64,000 nt of DNA from Mesorhabditis belari (GCA_958450365.1 CAUEEP010000732.1:3349001-3413000), one strand, 5' to 3'; numbered from the stretch's first letter, positions 1-11,744 are shown. Made by a program: numbers and translations. The notes: generated by a model from the sequence alone, not told the origin.

Positions 1-147
1 ATATAAATATCTAGCTTTATATATAAATTCCTTTTTCTTGTCAACTAAGAAAGTTTGAAAAGTGAAAAAAAGAAGAAATTTGAAGCTCAGACTCACGAAT
101 CTTGCTGGATAGACTTAAAGAGAACTGAATATAAAAATATCATTTTA

Positions 148-600
148 TTCGACACGAATAATGAATTGCAACACAAAGGAGGGAATTTTTACTCCTAATT
201 ACCCCTATTACCCAAATCTTGTTAAGAAAAAAAAACCATAATACCGTATTTTCTCTAATAGTTTTCCCCGGCGAGCCGAGTTGGTGACTATTTCAACGGT
301 TTCCAAGCTTTTGCAGAAGCTCAACACTCTAATCCCCCACTAGATCTCGTCGTCAGCTACATTTTCCGACCCCACATCGATAGGTTCTGGTAAGCGGTTC
401 TCGAGATTTCGAGGAATTTAGGCGACGCTCAGGGTGCAATACTAATAGAAAAAATACTGTAATGGGAAAAGGAATCAATCTTTCTAGCCGCCGGTGATCG
501 AACCCTAGGAAGGATAGCCTAGAAGCCTAAGGATAACCTGGAAGCCTACGAATAGCCTGAAAGTCTAGAATAAGTCTGGAAATCAGGCTCTGCTCTGACT
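148..600 (-). repeat. tRNA-derived SINE-like repeat, copy A, split by a MITE
   Basis: Read on the minus strand, this stretch matches the element at 11745-12010: a run of related GGCTT/AGGCTA units, a box-B-like GGTTCGATC followed by the CGGCGGCTAGAAAGATTG block, a CCCATTA segment, and a tail with AATAGGGGTAATTAGG ending near ATTCGTGTCGAATAAA. In this copy the element at 242-461 sits inside the CCCATTA/TTATGG segment, so the SINE is older than that insertion. A further fragment of the same box-B region lies at about 665-735. The box B suggests a pol III tRNA ancestor, but no clean box A or cloverleaf was found. The class is therefore an inference; two long copies sharing the same order of blocks is what is seen. 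Confidence 0.6.
242..461. mobile_element. TA-flanked MITE (CCGTATTTTCTC family), copy 1
   Basis: A 220-bp element with imperfect terminal inverted repeats of the type ACCGTATTTTCTCTAATAG, flanked by TA on both sides, which is the target duplication typical of Tc1/mariner-type elements. The interior (GGCGAGCCGAGTTGGTGAC to GAGGAATTTAGGCGACGCTC) is shared with the copies at 4280-4502 and 43428-43650. It is inserted into the SINE-like repeat around it. It has no coding capacity. Confidence 0.75.
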
Positions 601-903
601 GGGCCAAGTACTGGGCCAGTACGGGACTAAGTTTGAGTAACAATTGTAGCCGCTCCAGATCAAAGAAAACAACTCATAATAATGGGAAAAAACCAATCTT
701 TCTAGCCGCCGGGATCGAACCCTTAACCCCTCGACTAGACTTGTGTTTCGGTTGGCTCTTTTCGGTTCGGTTTCGGTTGCGGTTTGGTTCGGTTCGGTTC
801 AACCGAAAAAATGATTTCTTATAGCTTTTAAAACATACTTTTTCAAGGGGATTTTAAGTTCAAAAGTTTTCTTAGCTGATTTTAAAATCATAGAATCAAA
901 AAT
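601..903. other. No gene seen; short repeat fragments
   Basis: Spacer downstream of the minus-strand transporter. It contains a partial SINE copy (about 665-735) and a short GGTTCGGTT-type tandem run (about 755-805). The open frame at 633-824 runs through these repeats and has no family features. Confidence 0.5.
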
Positions 904-3900
904 TTAGCAAATATACCTGTATCCAAAGACGGCTCCAATCACCATGATCGCTCCCAAAACGAAAAGATATGTGGGATGGAAGTTGAACAACCAATACGCC
1001 AGCACACAGTTCAACACGATGGCGAATGAGGTGGCGAAGGCCTGGAAATCGATGATAGGGTTTGAATTTGTTTCTTTTAAGCAAAATAATTCCATTTTCG
1101 GCTGACTTGACATTGTCTTTGAGGTCATATTTTAGTACTAGAATTACTAGACTTGCTTAGCGTTGGCTAAAGCCCAGGTCAGTCGTCTAACCTGATCATC
1201 CTAGTCGGGCACACCTTGACTGCAATCGGATACGTGTTGATGTAGCTCATTGCTAGAGCGTTAGCCCGGTTCCCCAGATCGCAGGTTCGAATCCCGTCTA
1301 TCCCCGTTTAGCCCCGAGATCTTTCCTTTTATCGTCTAGTCAATCGACACTCTCAATAGATGCCAATGGCAAGTGCCGGATCACTTCGCAGTTCTCAAGG
1401 TAGAACAGTGTTACTTTTACTTATTGATTGATTCAGTTTAACTTTCTATTATCTTATTTCCTATTATTATTGTCAGTAAGTTTTTTTTAGAATCCAGATC
1501 ATTGAATGTTTCAAGTGGGAAGTGATGTTGATTTGGAAAAAGCCGAGAATGATCAATTGATCGAGGCTGAGGAACAAGGTAAAGTTGTCTTTTAAACAAG
1601 GTAAATCTTTTAAATCAAAAATTCAACTGTGCCTAATTGAACTTTTTTAGATTTACAAATTCTAGAGTCAGCCGGCAGTTCAAGCAGTCTTGCATCGACA
1701 GTTTCAGCGAAAGACAAAGAGATAACAATGGATGATATTGAATCAATGGATGAAATGCCAGAGATCGATTGTGGAGATTATAATGAAAGGGTGTGTTTGA
1801 AAGAAAAAGATTTAAACGAGTTTTAACAAGATTTTACAGTAGTTTGGTTAGTATTAGAAATCAGAAAATTTCCCGAACTGATTCCCGAGCCTTCCATCCG
1901 ATTTCTTTGCTAATTTTGTCCACAAGCTAACAATGGCAATTACAAACTAACAATGGCAATTGTATTCCAAAACAATTCTTCAAGAAACAAAGATGGAAAT
2001 TGGCTCACATTCTAATTTTAAGTCTAATCATCGCAAGAATGGAGTGACACTTTCTAGAACGACTGTAGCGGTTCGTTTTGTATTGTAACTGGTTCGCTCT
2101 GTACTATTCTATTGCTTTAGGGTATTAATGTATGAATTGATCTATAAAACTGTTGTAAGAATTGATTCTAATATCGAAATTCCTTTTCAGATGCCGATCC
2201 TCATCCCATCCACTCCACCGCCTTATCCCTCGCAAACTCCCGACTCTACGAACGAATTTCTGAACATCTCTCAGACTTGTGAATGGAAATTCTTTCGTTG
2301 TCTTATCATTTTATTTCTCATCGCTCTCATCTTCTATTTTTCCTATCATTTATCGAAAGATCTCTTCAAAAAATCGTACTCAAAACCTTGAATTTCATTT
2401 TCATAACTTTATTCAAATGAAAGAAATAAATTTGTAATGCTAAAGCTATCGATTTACAGTATGGCACTAGAAAGCCCGTCAATGTCCCGTCAATAACTCT
2501 ACAAAAGAAGAATTGCGTGCGCTAGAGAGATTACGTTTAGACACCAAAGCACAAAGTACACGAATAAAGCTCGAGATCTATCTATGAATCTATTAATTCA
2601 TCACATTTTTCAGAGACAACTGTAATCATATACTTCAATGGTAATCCTCGTGATTCTTTTACAAAATGTAAACGCATCTTTCTAGTGCACTCAATTCTTC
2701 AGTTTCCCATAGAAACGCTTTGATGTCACAAGAAAAATGATGAATTGAGTGCACGAGAAAGGATGTATTTCTCTGTACTAAAACTAAACTAAACTTTGAA
2801 CTCAAAGTGTACTAAAAATCAAAACTATTCCCGATCAATCCATTTACCATTGATTCAGTCAATTGACACTTGCCATTAGCATTTGTCTCACCTATTTCAA
2901 AAAGAAAAAAGGCAAAGTAGTCCAAAATCTATCTGTTTTTATTTATTAAATCTTTTATCTAAAACTTTATCAATCATATCCTCTTCTTTCAGCTACAATG
3001 ATCTCTTTCACTTGTTTACAAGAAGAACAAGAAGATGTTGAAGCTGGAATGTCGCTGAAATGTGGAATGCTGGAATGTCTTGAAGCTGGAATGTCGAAGA
3101 AAGCCGCCAATCAAGGGAAAAGTGGTGAGCTATGAAAGTGTTAAGAATTCTTTGAAATTTCATAGAAATTCAAAGAGAATTTCAAAGAACAACAAAGCAA
3201 GAGATTAGACTTAAACCACTTGCATAAAGATCATCATAGATATAGATTTACAATCAAAATCTTCCACAAAAAACAGTATTTTTGTGCTAAAAGATAACAT
3301 TGTTGTAAGCTAGTAATGAGCTAGAAAAGATGTGTTTAGTTTTTTGAGTACAAAGAACACTCTAAAGCTGTCTCTAAAGCTCAAACGGCCAGGAGAGTTG
3401 CTCTAAAAGTGGTTTTCCGGGAGCCAAAAATCAAGTCTGACTTCTGGCTTGGCTTTGCTTTGTTTTGCCCAGACAAAAGCTCCTTTCTGTTCAACAAAGA
3501 CACCATTCTAGCATCATCACTTTCAAAAGTTCTTAAACGAAGTCAACCTACAATTTTAGCCTCAATCACCTCGAAATCCACGAGCTCTTTCGACGATTTA
3601 AACAAGGTCAACTTCGAGGATCGAGATTTCGGGGATTACGTGGATATCGATGATCGTTTGCCTATCTATCGCTCAGAAACGCCTCCCCCTTACCCACCAG
3701 TGCAACAAGTCCAATCAAAATTCGCTCAATGTCAAGATTTGAGTGAGTGCTTTCCTCCTCTCCTCATCCCCACTTTGCTTTTCATTTTACTCTTCAGCTT
3801 GGCCTACTATTTTTGCTGGGAACTTTCTAGGGTTTCTTGACTGAGTTTCTGGGTTTCTTAAGCTATGTATTCCTATATAAATTTCGATATTTAGATAAGC

Positions 3901-6900
3901 TTTTCTATGTATTTTATAGTATTAAGCCTTTTTTTACATTTCAGACTTTCTGAAGCTCAAACAATACCCATTAAAAGTCTATCCCTTGTCGAACTTTTCC
4001 TCTTATCATGTACTTTCAATATTCTAATATTTTTCTATATTTTTGGTATTACTAAATCGTATATATTCAATACTCACCTTTAAAATATTATCCGCATATT
4101 TGATGACCACGGCAACGACTAAACCGCCGAAAGCGCTAATCCCAACCGTCACCCAAACAGCCCAATCAAAACCGGACATCATCCTGAAAAAGGAACAATA
4201 AATAACACTTGAAAGACTCAAATTTACTTTTCAATAACATTATAAGAGTATTAGAGTCTTGCCTCATGGGTTTAGTGGTTACCGTATTTTCTCTAATAGT
4301 AGTGCACTCCGGCGAGCCGAGTTGGTGACTATTTTACGGTTTCCAAAGCTTTTGCAGAAGCTCAAAACCCTAACCCCCCACTAGATCTCATCGTCAGCTA
4401 CATTTTCCAACCCCACATCGATAGGTTCTGATAAGCGCTTTTCGAGATTTCGAGGAATTTAGGCGACGCTCAAGGTGCACTACTATTAGAGAAAATACGG
4501 TATTAGCAATTTCAAAGTGTAAGCTTTAAATCCTAATCGTAATGATTATGTATAAATTTTATTTGAAATAGTTTTAGCACTATTCAAATCTGATAATCTA
4601 AAGCTATCCATTTACAGTAGGCTTTGAGAATCTAGTTTACATTTTGTTTACACTTTGAGCTCCAATAAACGGAGATTCTCGTCGACACTACGATTACTTT
4701 TTTTAAAAAGTTCAAAACAAAACTAAGTAGAATTTGTAAAATGATTGAGATACAATCCTTTGAATAATCTTTTCAATGACTAGTTATATTTTGATTGATT
4801 GATGATTTCAAACCTTGTTCCAATCGCTGCCGGTGAGAAGCCGTCAGCAAACAGCACCTCTCGGTCTTTCACCTGGGGAATTTTAGTTATTTTAGCGTTT
4901 CTAAATCTTTTAAAAACGAACTTAACACTTAAAACTTTAGTATTTTTAATATTATAGCTAATTTTTAACAACTCGATCTCACCGAAGCGAAGAGGAGCGC
5001 AAAAAAGAGCGATGGAAAGGCGAGCTGAATGTTTCGGATCCAAATCGAAACGTTTGAGCCTAGGAAATTTGAAGTTTAATAAAAAATAAATGATAATACA
5101 TAGATAATCGATCTATTAGATCTACTAGATAGTAGTTTTCATTTTTAATTGAAAATAATACCTTTCAAAATTTTCTCAAAGTAGATCCCGGCGAAACCGG
5201 AGAGGAAACACGCGACGAGGACTGCTGTGAAGCTGGAAAGAGAAAGAAACAAATATATTATAAATTTCCATATTAAAATTCACATATTAATCGCTATAGA
5301 TATTGCTATGTTTACAATTTTTACCCCAAAATCGAATTTTGCTCGTGAATATGAGCGGGTGGCGGTGAAGGAGTGGCCTGACGCTCGACTCGAACAAATG
5401 GAGCCAGCGTTGTTCCAAGAATATCCTAAAAGACCTTGATTTTGAATGGCTTTAGAAATATAGATTTGACTAGATAGATGACTAGAAATATAGATAGATT
5501 TGATTCTTCCTTAAATTCCTGGTCATTTCCAAAAATTGCAAAAGATCTCGACCACGGAAGGATTCGAACCTTCAATCTTCTGCTCCGTAGGCAGACGCGT
5601 TATCCATTGCGCCACGCGGCCTTGTGGGGAGGCGGCGAGTGGAGGGGTTATGTGCTGCAAAGGCAGAAAAACGTGGCCAGGAAAAGAGTGGGAAAAGGGT
5701 GAAAAAGAGCGAAAAGATAAAGGTTTTGAACAATTTTCCATTTTCATTTTTATTATTTCTATCTCTTACCAGCTTTTCTTTGACTCTTTCTTCAACTCCA
5801 GTCAAATTCAAGTCAATCGGAGCCATTGTTGTCGTCTGATTGGCAATAAAAGCAGCTCGATTCGCTTTTTCAGCATCATCGGAGAGTTTTTGGTCCTAAA
5901 CAGTTGTTGTTGTTGTTAATCGAATCTCTTTTATAACTCGATTTAGAATCTATTTTCAAACTTACATATTGAACAATGACAACTCCACCAAAAAGGACAA
6001 CAAGTGCCAGCCATTGTTGCCAAGAAAGTTTCCGTTTCAGGACAGCGACCGTGAAAATCGCTGTCGTGAGGATTTTCAGTTGATATGTGACCTAGATAAT
6101 GGATAGTATACGAATAGAAATATGCTCTAATACAAAGAAGTACTGTACTATAAGTACTGTACAAAGAGTACGGTAGTTATAGTGTGTTAAATTTCTAATC
6201 ACAGTATATTCTACTCCTTAAACAAAAGCCGAAAGCTGACCAACCATATAAGTGGCGGCGGGGAGATTGTCCACAGCGACATATCTATAAAAATATAGTT
6301 TTGTTTTTTAAAGAGATAAGTTTTAGAGATTGTACTGTACAAATACTGTTTTAGAGATTGTACTGTTTTAGAGATTGTACTGTACAAATACTGTTTTAGA
6401 GATTGTACTGTTTTAGAGATTGTACTGTGTTAGAGATTGTACTGTTTTAGAGATTGTACTGTGTTAGAGATTGCTATTGGGTTTTGATAATTCTCTTTAC
6501 AAACGTACAACAAGAAATTCTGCACAGTGTAGACAGCTGCCGGCACGAGAACTTTCAGTAAATCTCTCCATTTCACCGTGAACTCATACCAAATATCGTG
6601 AAAACCCCTGAGAAAGATTAAAAATAAATAAATATACTGTAAAAATGAAGCTATAGAATATCAACAATATCAACAATATCAACAAACTTTTGCAAGCTCC
6701 GAGCTTCAAAACAAACGAGCAGAATCGAGGCGCATAACTTGAAAATCTCTCCCCAGAAAACGGAGATTGTCTGCAAGCGTTTTATATGCAAATTTTGATT
6801 AATTTTTTGATCACATAAGCTGAGTATAAATCAACTTTGAATTTGAATAAATCAACTAAACCAATAAATCAACTTTAATAACTTTAAAGAATACCTTTAA

Positions 6901-7648
6901 GAATTTCGGTCGATTTCCTGTTAGTGCATATCGCATGAAAAGGACGAGAGAGCAATTTTGAAGCACGAGGATTACCAGTGAAGTGTATTTGATCACAGTT
7001 GTCTCTAAAAAATGTGATGAATTAATAGATTCACAGATAGATCTAGAGCTTTATTTATATACTTTGTGCTTTGACGCTTAAACGCAATCTCTAGTACTTT
7101 AGCGCAATCTCTAGCACTAGTAAGTCTTCTTTTGTAAAGTCATTGATGGAAGGAGAGGCTTTCTGGTGCCCTAGAAAGGATATGTTTCTATTTTTGATTA
7201 CCAGGTACAAAGATAAAGAGTAATTAGATGTGATCGGCCTTATAAAAATCTTTTCATTTGTTTTTAAATTATTCAAAAGCTTTTTGTTATGGATTTCTAT
7301 GAGAGCATTTCAAAAAAAAACTCAAAATTAAACAATAATTCTTCTTTTGTAAGTATTAATTTGCTAAATGTTAAAATATTCGAAAAAATATTGTTTAATT
7401 TTGAGTTTTTTTGAAATGCTCTCATAGAAATCAATAAGAAAAAGCTTTTGAGTAAATCAAATAAACCAATAAATGAACTAAACCAATAAATGAACTAAAC
7501 CAAGAAATCAACTAAGCCAATAAATCAACTCTAACAACTTTAATATTTAAAATAATCTCAAAAGTTTAAAAAAATAGATCCAAGCTTTACCGCTCAAAAA
7601 AATCTCAGGGATTTTTGGGATTCTCAAGCCACGGAGACGAGGTCTCAT
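904..7648 (-). CDS. SLC35A-type nucleotide-sugar transporter (13 exons)
   Basis: Multi-pass Golgi/ER antiporter expected to import UDP-sugars (UDP-galactose/UDP-GlcNAc class) in exchange for UMP. Exons (minus strand): 7648-7591, 7004-6895, 6770-6688, 6607-6509, 6284-6245, 6091-5966, 5895-5770, 5425-5325, 5232-5162, 5059-4983, 4872-4814, 4183-4078, 1041-904. All phases join and give about 397 residues, a normal length apart from an enlarged central cytosolic loop (exons 7-8). Family signatures in order: [77 protein letters not shown], then the last helices. The start was chosen at the ATG whose exon joins in phase with the first transmembrane segment. The last intron (1042-4077) holds two plus-strand genes and the intron 5426-5769 holds a tRNA gene. 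The exact sugar specificity cannot be read from the sequence. The stop at 904 depends on not using a possible donor after GYR. Confidence 0.9.
1234..1309 (+). pseudogene. tRNA-like sequence, degenerate
   Basis: Contains an A-box-like TAGCTCATTGCTAGAGCG and a perfect B-box core GGTTCGAATCC at tRNA spacing. The anticodon stem and the acceptor stem do not pair, so it is probably a tRNA pseudogene or tRNA-derived repeat fragment. It lies in the large last intron of the transporter. Confidence 0.5.
1506..2391 (+). CDS. Small single-pass membrane protein with TPPPYP motif (nested gene 1)
   Basis: Unrecognised family. Three exons: 1506-1578, 1651-1790, 2191-2391; acceptors TTTTTTAG and CCTTTTCAG; phases join; 137 residues. 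The N-terminal two thirds are acidic and Ser-rich ([14 protein letters not shown] near residues 53-66), then [17 protein letters not shown], a short luminal/cytosolic stretch with one Cys, and a single hydrophobic helix (about [18 protein letters not shown]) followed by a short basic tail. An AATAAA lies just after the stop at about 2425. It lies wholly inside an intron of the opposite-strand transporter. The neighbour at 2998-3840 is its paralog: same length, same PI...TPPPYP block, same C-terminal helix. PPxY-type motifs are known to bind WW domains (for example Nedd4 ligases), so an adaptor role is possible, but that is inference. The start ATG could be further upstream. Confidence 0.65.
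2500..2770. repeat. Short dispersed repeat (GTACTTTGTGCTC / TGCGCTAGAAAGG family)
   Basis: 2510-2610 is an inverted copy of 7010-7140: both carry the GCGCTAGAGA..CGTTTA..AGCACAAAGTA core followed by an AGATCTATCT..AATTCATCACAT block. 2675-2760 holds a second pair of arms (TTTCTAGTGCACTCAATTC and its complement). It fills the gap between the two nested genes. Confidence 0.55.
2998..3840 (+). CDS. Small single-pass membrane protein with TPPPYP motif (nested gene 2)
   Basis: Paralog of the gene at 1506-2391. Two exons: 2998-3124 and 3560-3840, joined in phase 1 at an ATTTTAG acceptor; 135 residues. The first exon is Met/Glu-rich with a repeated EAGMS element. The second holds [19 protein letters not shown], then [18 protein letters not shown], two Cys, and a C-terminal hydrophobic helix ([18 protein letters not shown]) with the chain ending about 8 residues later. 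An in-frame open stretch from 3409 would allow a longer second exon, but the acceptor at 3558-3559 is the better splice site. A TTCTTTCAG lies just before the ATG and could be a trans-splice acceptor or the end of an upstream intron. Predicted topology is a tail-anchored or type III membrane protein. Function unknown; WW-domain binding through PPxYP is an inference. Confidence 0.65.
4280..4502. mobile_element. TA-flanked MITE (CCGTATTTTCTC family), copy 2
   Basis: The best preserved copy: terminal repeats ACCGTATTTTCTCTAATAG and its complement, TA on both sides, interior as in copy 1. It lies in the intron between the last-but-one and preceding exons of the transporter. Confidence 0.8.
5549..5621 (-). 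tRNA. tRNA-Arg(ACG)
   Basis: A 73-nt intact cloverleaf on the minus strand. The acceptor stem GGCCGCG pairs with CGTGGTC (two G-U pairs), the D-arm is GCGC..GCG(T), the anticodon stem TCTGC/GCAGA is perfect with loop CTACGGA, so the anticodon is ACG (read as ICG). The T-arm carries GGTTCGAATCC, the pol III B box. It lies inside an intron (5426-5769) of the transporter, on the same strand as that gene. There is no encoded CCA, as expected for a eukaryotic nuclear gene. Confidence 0.93.
6331..6475. repeat. 19-bp minisatellite in transporter intron
   Basis: About seven tandem copies of a unit close to AGAGATTGTACTGTTTTAG, some with a CAAATA variant. It lies in the intron between exons 4 and 5 of the transporter gene. 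Confidence 0.8.
7273..7451. mobile_element. Hairpin MITE with about 70-bp terminal inverted repeats
   Basis: The left arm TCAAAAGCTTTTTGTTATGG.. and the right arm ending ..AGAAAAAGCTTTTGA are inverted copies with only a few differences, and enclose about 40 bp. There is no coding capacity. It lies in the first intron of the transporter. Confidence 0.75.
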
Positions 7649-8779
7649 TTTTAAGGCAATAGGAATGGAATGGTTAAAATAAGAATCAATTAGGACATCG
7701 ACAGATCTCTATAATACATCAATTATAGAATAGAAATTGTACTTTGTATTTAGTACATAGTACATAGAAGTTTAGCGTTGTCTCTGAAAGCTATTCTAGC
7801 AATAAACAACCAAATAGCAGTCCCATCGATTCGTGACTCAAAGAATCGAATGTAAATTTGGATAGATTTTCACTGAGTTAGGGGAAAGTTCGATTGAAAA
7901 TATCGGTAATGATCGATCAACAATGGAGTGACGAAGAGGAAGAGAAATAACAGAATGAATACAGAAAAGAGAAGTGAGAGTAACAGATAGAGAGAAGAGG
8001 AGAAGGCAAGAGTCTCCAAATATACAAATCGAGCGATTGGGTGGAAGGGGAAAAGCCGGTGGTGAGGCTGAGAGGGGAAGAGACCGATCGACTGTGGAGG
8101 GGAGGGGATTAGGCATGCAAATATTAACCAGTCAATCCAAAGCTACTATTATTTCGTTATAATATTGTTCCTAGTTTTGCCCTTGATCTAGCTAAACTCT
8201 GAGATCTGAGATAAATCGTTGAGCTTTAGGTTGAGCTATTAGGTTAAGCTCTACGTTGAGTTATTAAGTTAAGCTCTACGTTGAGCTCTACGTTGAGCTT
8301 TACGTTGAGCTTTATGTTGAGCTATTAAGTTAAGCTTTTGATTACTTTCCGGTGAGTGAAGCCCTCTATTCTTATGGAGCCACATTATATTTTATATCTT
8401 CCTTTTCATATTCTAAAATTTCTTTCAGTCTTTTAAAACCTGAAAGCTCATCAGTTTACTGAAGAATCTCCTTGTTTTCTCAGCCAAGATTTCAATTTTT
8501 AACAATTTCAATAAGGATTTGATCTAACACGTCACAAAAAGACAAAAGCTTTCCGTTTTTTCAATGACAAGGGTTATCTTACGTCAACACAGTGCCTCCA
8601 AAAAACCCACTCCAAAAAAAGGCAAACTTGGCAAACCGTGGAAGAATTTATGACTTAAAAGCTAGCAATAAGTGACGAGACTGGTTTTGCCTTTAAAAGT
8701 TGATAATTTTCAATTTGGTAATGGTTTATTAGAAAAAGTTTAAGAAACTTTGGATTAGTGAGATATTTGACAGTGATTT

Positions 8780-9670
8780 CTTGTGAAAGAAAGAAAAAGG
8801 AAATCGTTGAAAATGGCAAATGGACAAATATAATAAGATATTCTTTTATCTAATCGTTTATTTGTAAGTAATAAAAGTAAAAATTTCATAGATTTTACCA
8901 ATAACCACTAGATTAGCTCTATAGAACAAAACTATAAAAGTTATAAGACCGATTTATCGAAAGTTTTGCTTTAAAAAGTTTTGATGAACACTTGCAAAAG
9001 CCGTTGCAAAAGCTCAAGGTATTTACTGATTTGATACTGAAATCTAGGATTTGATTTGATAATGATACACATAAGCGTTTTTAATGAAGTTCATATGGTT
9101 TCACAATTTTCGGCCGGGCGTTTTTAGCTGCTTATAGCTGTGTCGTAGCACACTGTGACGCGAGGCGTTTACAGTATTGATCCACCGGCAGGTTCACCTA
9201 CCGGTACCTTAATTTAATAGCTTAATAGTAAATTTTGTAAGCTTTTATTAGCTTCTAATACTTTATAAAGCTCAAAAAAGCTCAACAATTGCTATTTTAG
9301 TTTTCTTTATATAATAAACATTATACCTGTATGTTTATTTTATATCTTAGTTCTAATATTTCTCAAGACCGACTTCTGTCAGTTGACGATGCTACAGCAG
9401 CGGCCATTTCTTCTGTGTTTCCTCAATCAATTAATCGCTCAATCTTCGTGAAAATCTCTGAAAACTTGTCATTTTAAAAAAAAAGATCACCAAAACTACA
9501 TGATAAAAAGAAATTTATGAGATTGTAAATTTTCAAGTAAAACTGATTGACACTTTTGAAAAGGGAAAAAGACAGAAAAAGGAAATCGTTGAAAATGGAA
9601 AATAGACAAATAAAATCAGATATTCTTTTATCTAAAAATAGTTTATTTAGTAATAAAAGTAAAAATTTCT
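8780..9670. repeat. Pair of about 105-bp direct repeats (8780-8890 and 9564-9670)
   Basis: Both units run from a GAAAAAGGAAATCGTTGAAA block through ATATTCTTTTATCTAA to TAGTAATAAAAGTAAAAATT, about 85-90 percent alike by eye. They are 0.7 kb apart, with the rRNA-like fragment between them. Confidence 0.65.
9178..9210 (-). rRNA. Fragment of the 3' end of 18S rRNA
   Basis: The minus strand reads AAGGTA, three bases, then GTAGGTGAACCTGC, three bases, then TGGATCA. This is the universally conserved 3' terminus of eukaryotic small-subunit rRNA with two three-base changes. Only about 33 nt match, and the flanks do not, so it is a stray fragment and not a gene. Confidence 0.55.
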
Positions 9671-9713
9671 TAAAATAATCGAAAGTTTCAAGGTTATGAG
9701 AAAAGCTTAGCAT

Positions 9714-9835
9714 TTTTCTTTCTTTCCTTCCTTTCTTTTCTTTCTTTCTTTCCTTCCTTTCCTCTCCTTTCCCTTCTTTCTTTCCTCTCCTTTCTTTCTT
9801 TCCTTCCTTCCCTTCCTTTCTTACTTTCCATTCAC
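9714..9835. repeat. Pyrimidine-rich (TTTCC)n tract
   Basis: Almost pure C/T on the plus strand, in variable TTTCTTTCC units. A second such tract lies at 10738-10857 and makes the low-complexity frames there. Confidence 0.85.
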
Positions 9836-10737
9836 TTCTCGAGATCTATTGAAAGATAGAAAGGAATTAGACGATTTTCGAAGCTAAGGAATTTAACTGA
9901 AAGAAAAAACTATAGAGAAAATTGGATTTAGGAATGTGGATTGTGTTTCAGAAAAGTTTCGATTCAAAGCTTTTTCTCCAACGTTTTCGATAGATTTTTC
10001 TAGATTCTTAGTGAAGAATAGAAGACAAGAGATAAAAGGGAAAAGGATCAGAAAGGGTTACAAGTTTGTAGCACAATAGACACATCATAGATCTTTTTTC
10101 TTTCATTTATTAGTTAGTTTAGGATAAAATGATGAAAATCTGAAAAATAGCTACAAATGGTACCCTACAAATACGAAATCCTAGATATTCTACAAATGGT
10201 AAAATAACTAGGATTTCGATTTAGTACTAAACTTTTCAAAAATCTATTTCAAATCATTTGATTAGTGAACGAAAATGGAAATGATTTGGATCAGATTCTA
10301 GATAAAAATCTAGTGTACTTTAAGTACTTAGTACTAGATTAGAGTACTAAGTACTGATTAGTACACTTAAAATACTAAGTACTTACTATTTAGTACTTTA
10401 AGTGTACGAATCAAACAGAAAGGAAGATTTTCTGGGGTACCGAGAAAATGTTGCGTTTATATTTTTCAGCATATCAGTAGAAAGAGCCTAGTTGGGTATT
10501 CTGTGCTTTAAAAGTAATTAAAGTTTGTTCAAAAATGAGAAAATTCTAGTTGATCATTGTCTAATCTAGTCATTCATCGATTTTCTTTGTTTCTCAAGCC
10601 AAATTTTTAGCCTAAAAAAAGTTGTGTGTAGAATTGTAAAGTTTAATAGAAGATCTAGAGAAATTAATTCTTTTCAGAATATAGATTCAAATTTAGACAA
10701 AATGGGAACATTAACAATCCACGTCGTAGAGTGTCCC

Positions 10738-10857
10738 TGCTTTTCCTTCTTTTCTTTCTTTCTTTCTTTCCTTCCTTTCTCTCCTGCCTTTCTCTCCTTC
10801 CTTTCTTTCCTTTCCTTCTTTCCTTTCCTTCTTTTCTTTCCTTCCTTTCCTTTCCCC
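10738..10857. repeat. Pyrimidine-rich (TTTCC)n tract
   Basis: A near-pure C/T strand of TTCCTTTCTT-type units. The Lys/Glu/Arg-rich frames on the minus strand here are a by-product of the repeat. Confidence 0.85.
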
Positions 10858-11744
10858 ATCTGTGCCAATAGAAGATGTCGATTCTCTCCAATTCCCGTTC
10901 ACATAGAATTCACCGTTTCTTTTCTTTTTCTCCCGTGAAAACGATTGAATGACTCGAATGGTCAATCATTATGATTAACCATTGCTGAAAAGACTTTTCT
11001 TGAAAAGAATCGATTTTCGGAAAGCTATAAAAATGATTGTAATGTTTAGAGGATAAATAACTGACTTTACAACTAAATTTTTGGTTTAGCCTATAGTTGA
11101 AATCGAATTTTTATCTTCATTTATAATAATTCATCCTTTATTGTGCTAGTTTTATAAATGAAATTCGATTCAGCTGTTGATAAAAATTAGAGGTTGAATT
11201 TCAAAGAAACAGTGAATCTGTCAACGTGTCAGAAACAGTCAATCTGTCAACGTGAATTATTACTGACTTTAAATTACTATTGACTCAATTACTCAATTAT
11301 CCAAAAATTTGATTAGATTTAGTATCAAATTTTGTTCAGCTTAACCACAGTCACCCGTACAATTTTCCCATTCAAATTTCATCTACTTTACCTTACCAAT
11401 CTTGATTTAATTTTGATAGCAAAGTAATAGTTAAAATGTTTTTAAATATAATATTTTATTGTTTCCAAATTAAAGTTGAGATTTCCAAAGAAGAAGAAGA
11501 AAATTTTGGTTTAAAGGTTTGAAGAAGTTCAAGGCATAAAAAAAAACAAAAAAACTTTGTCTTGCCATCAATATTTTATCAAAAATCGTTTTAAATCATA
11601 AAAAAGTTTTGAAAAAAAAACAATTATCAAAACAATTAAAAACAAATGATTATTATCAAAAGAGCCTTGAAGAATCAAAAAATTTCAGAGAAATTGTAAG
11701 AAAGCTAGTAGTAAGCCGTCGTAGACAACCGGATAGGAGTCTTG

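Noticed and set aside
10624..10965. Frames on both strands at the pyrimidine tract
   Set aside because: Low-complexity Phe/Ser/Leu and Lys/Arg/Glu translations of a (TTTCC)n tract.
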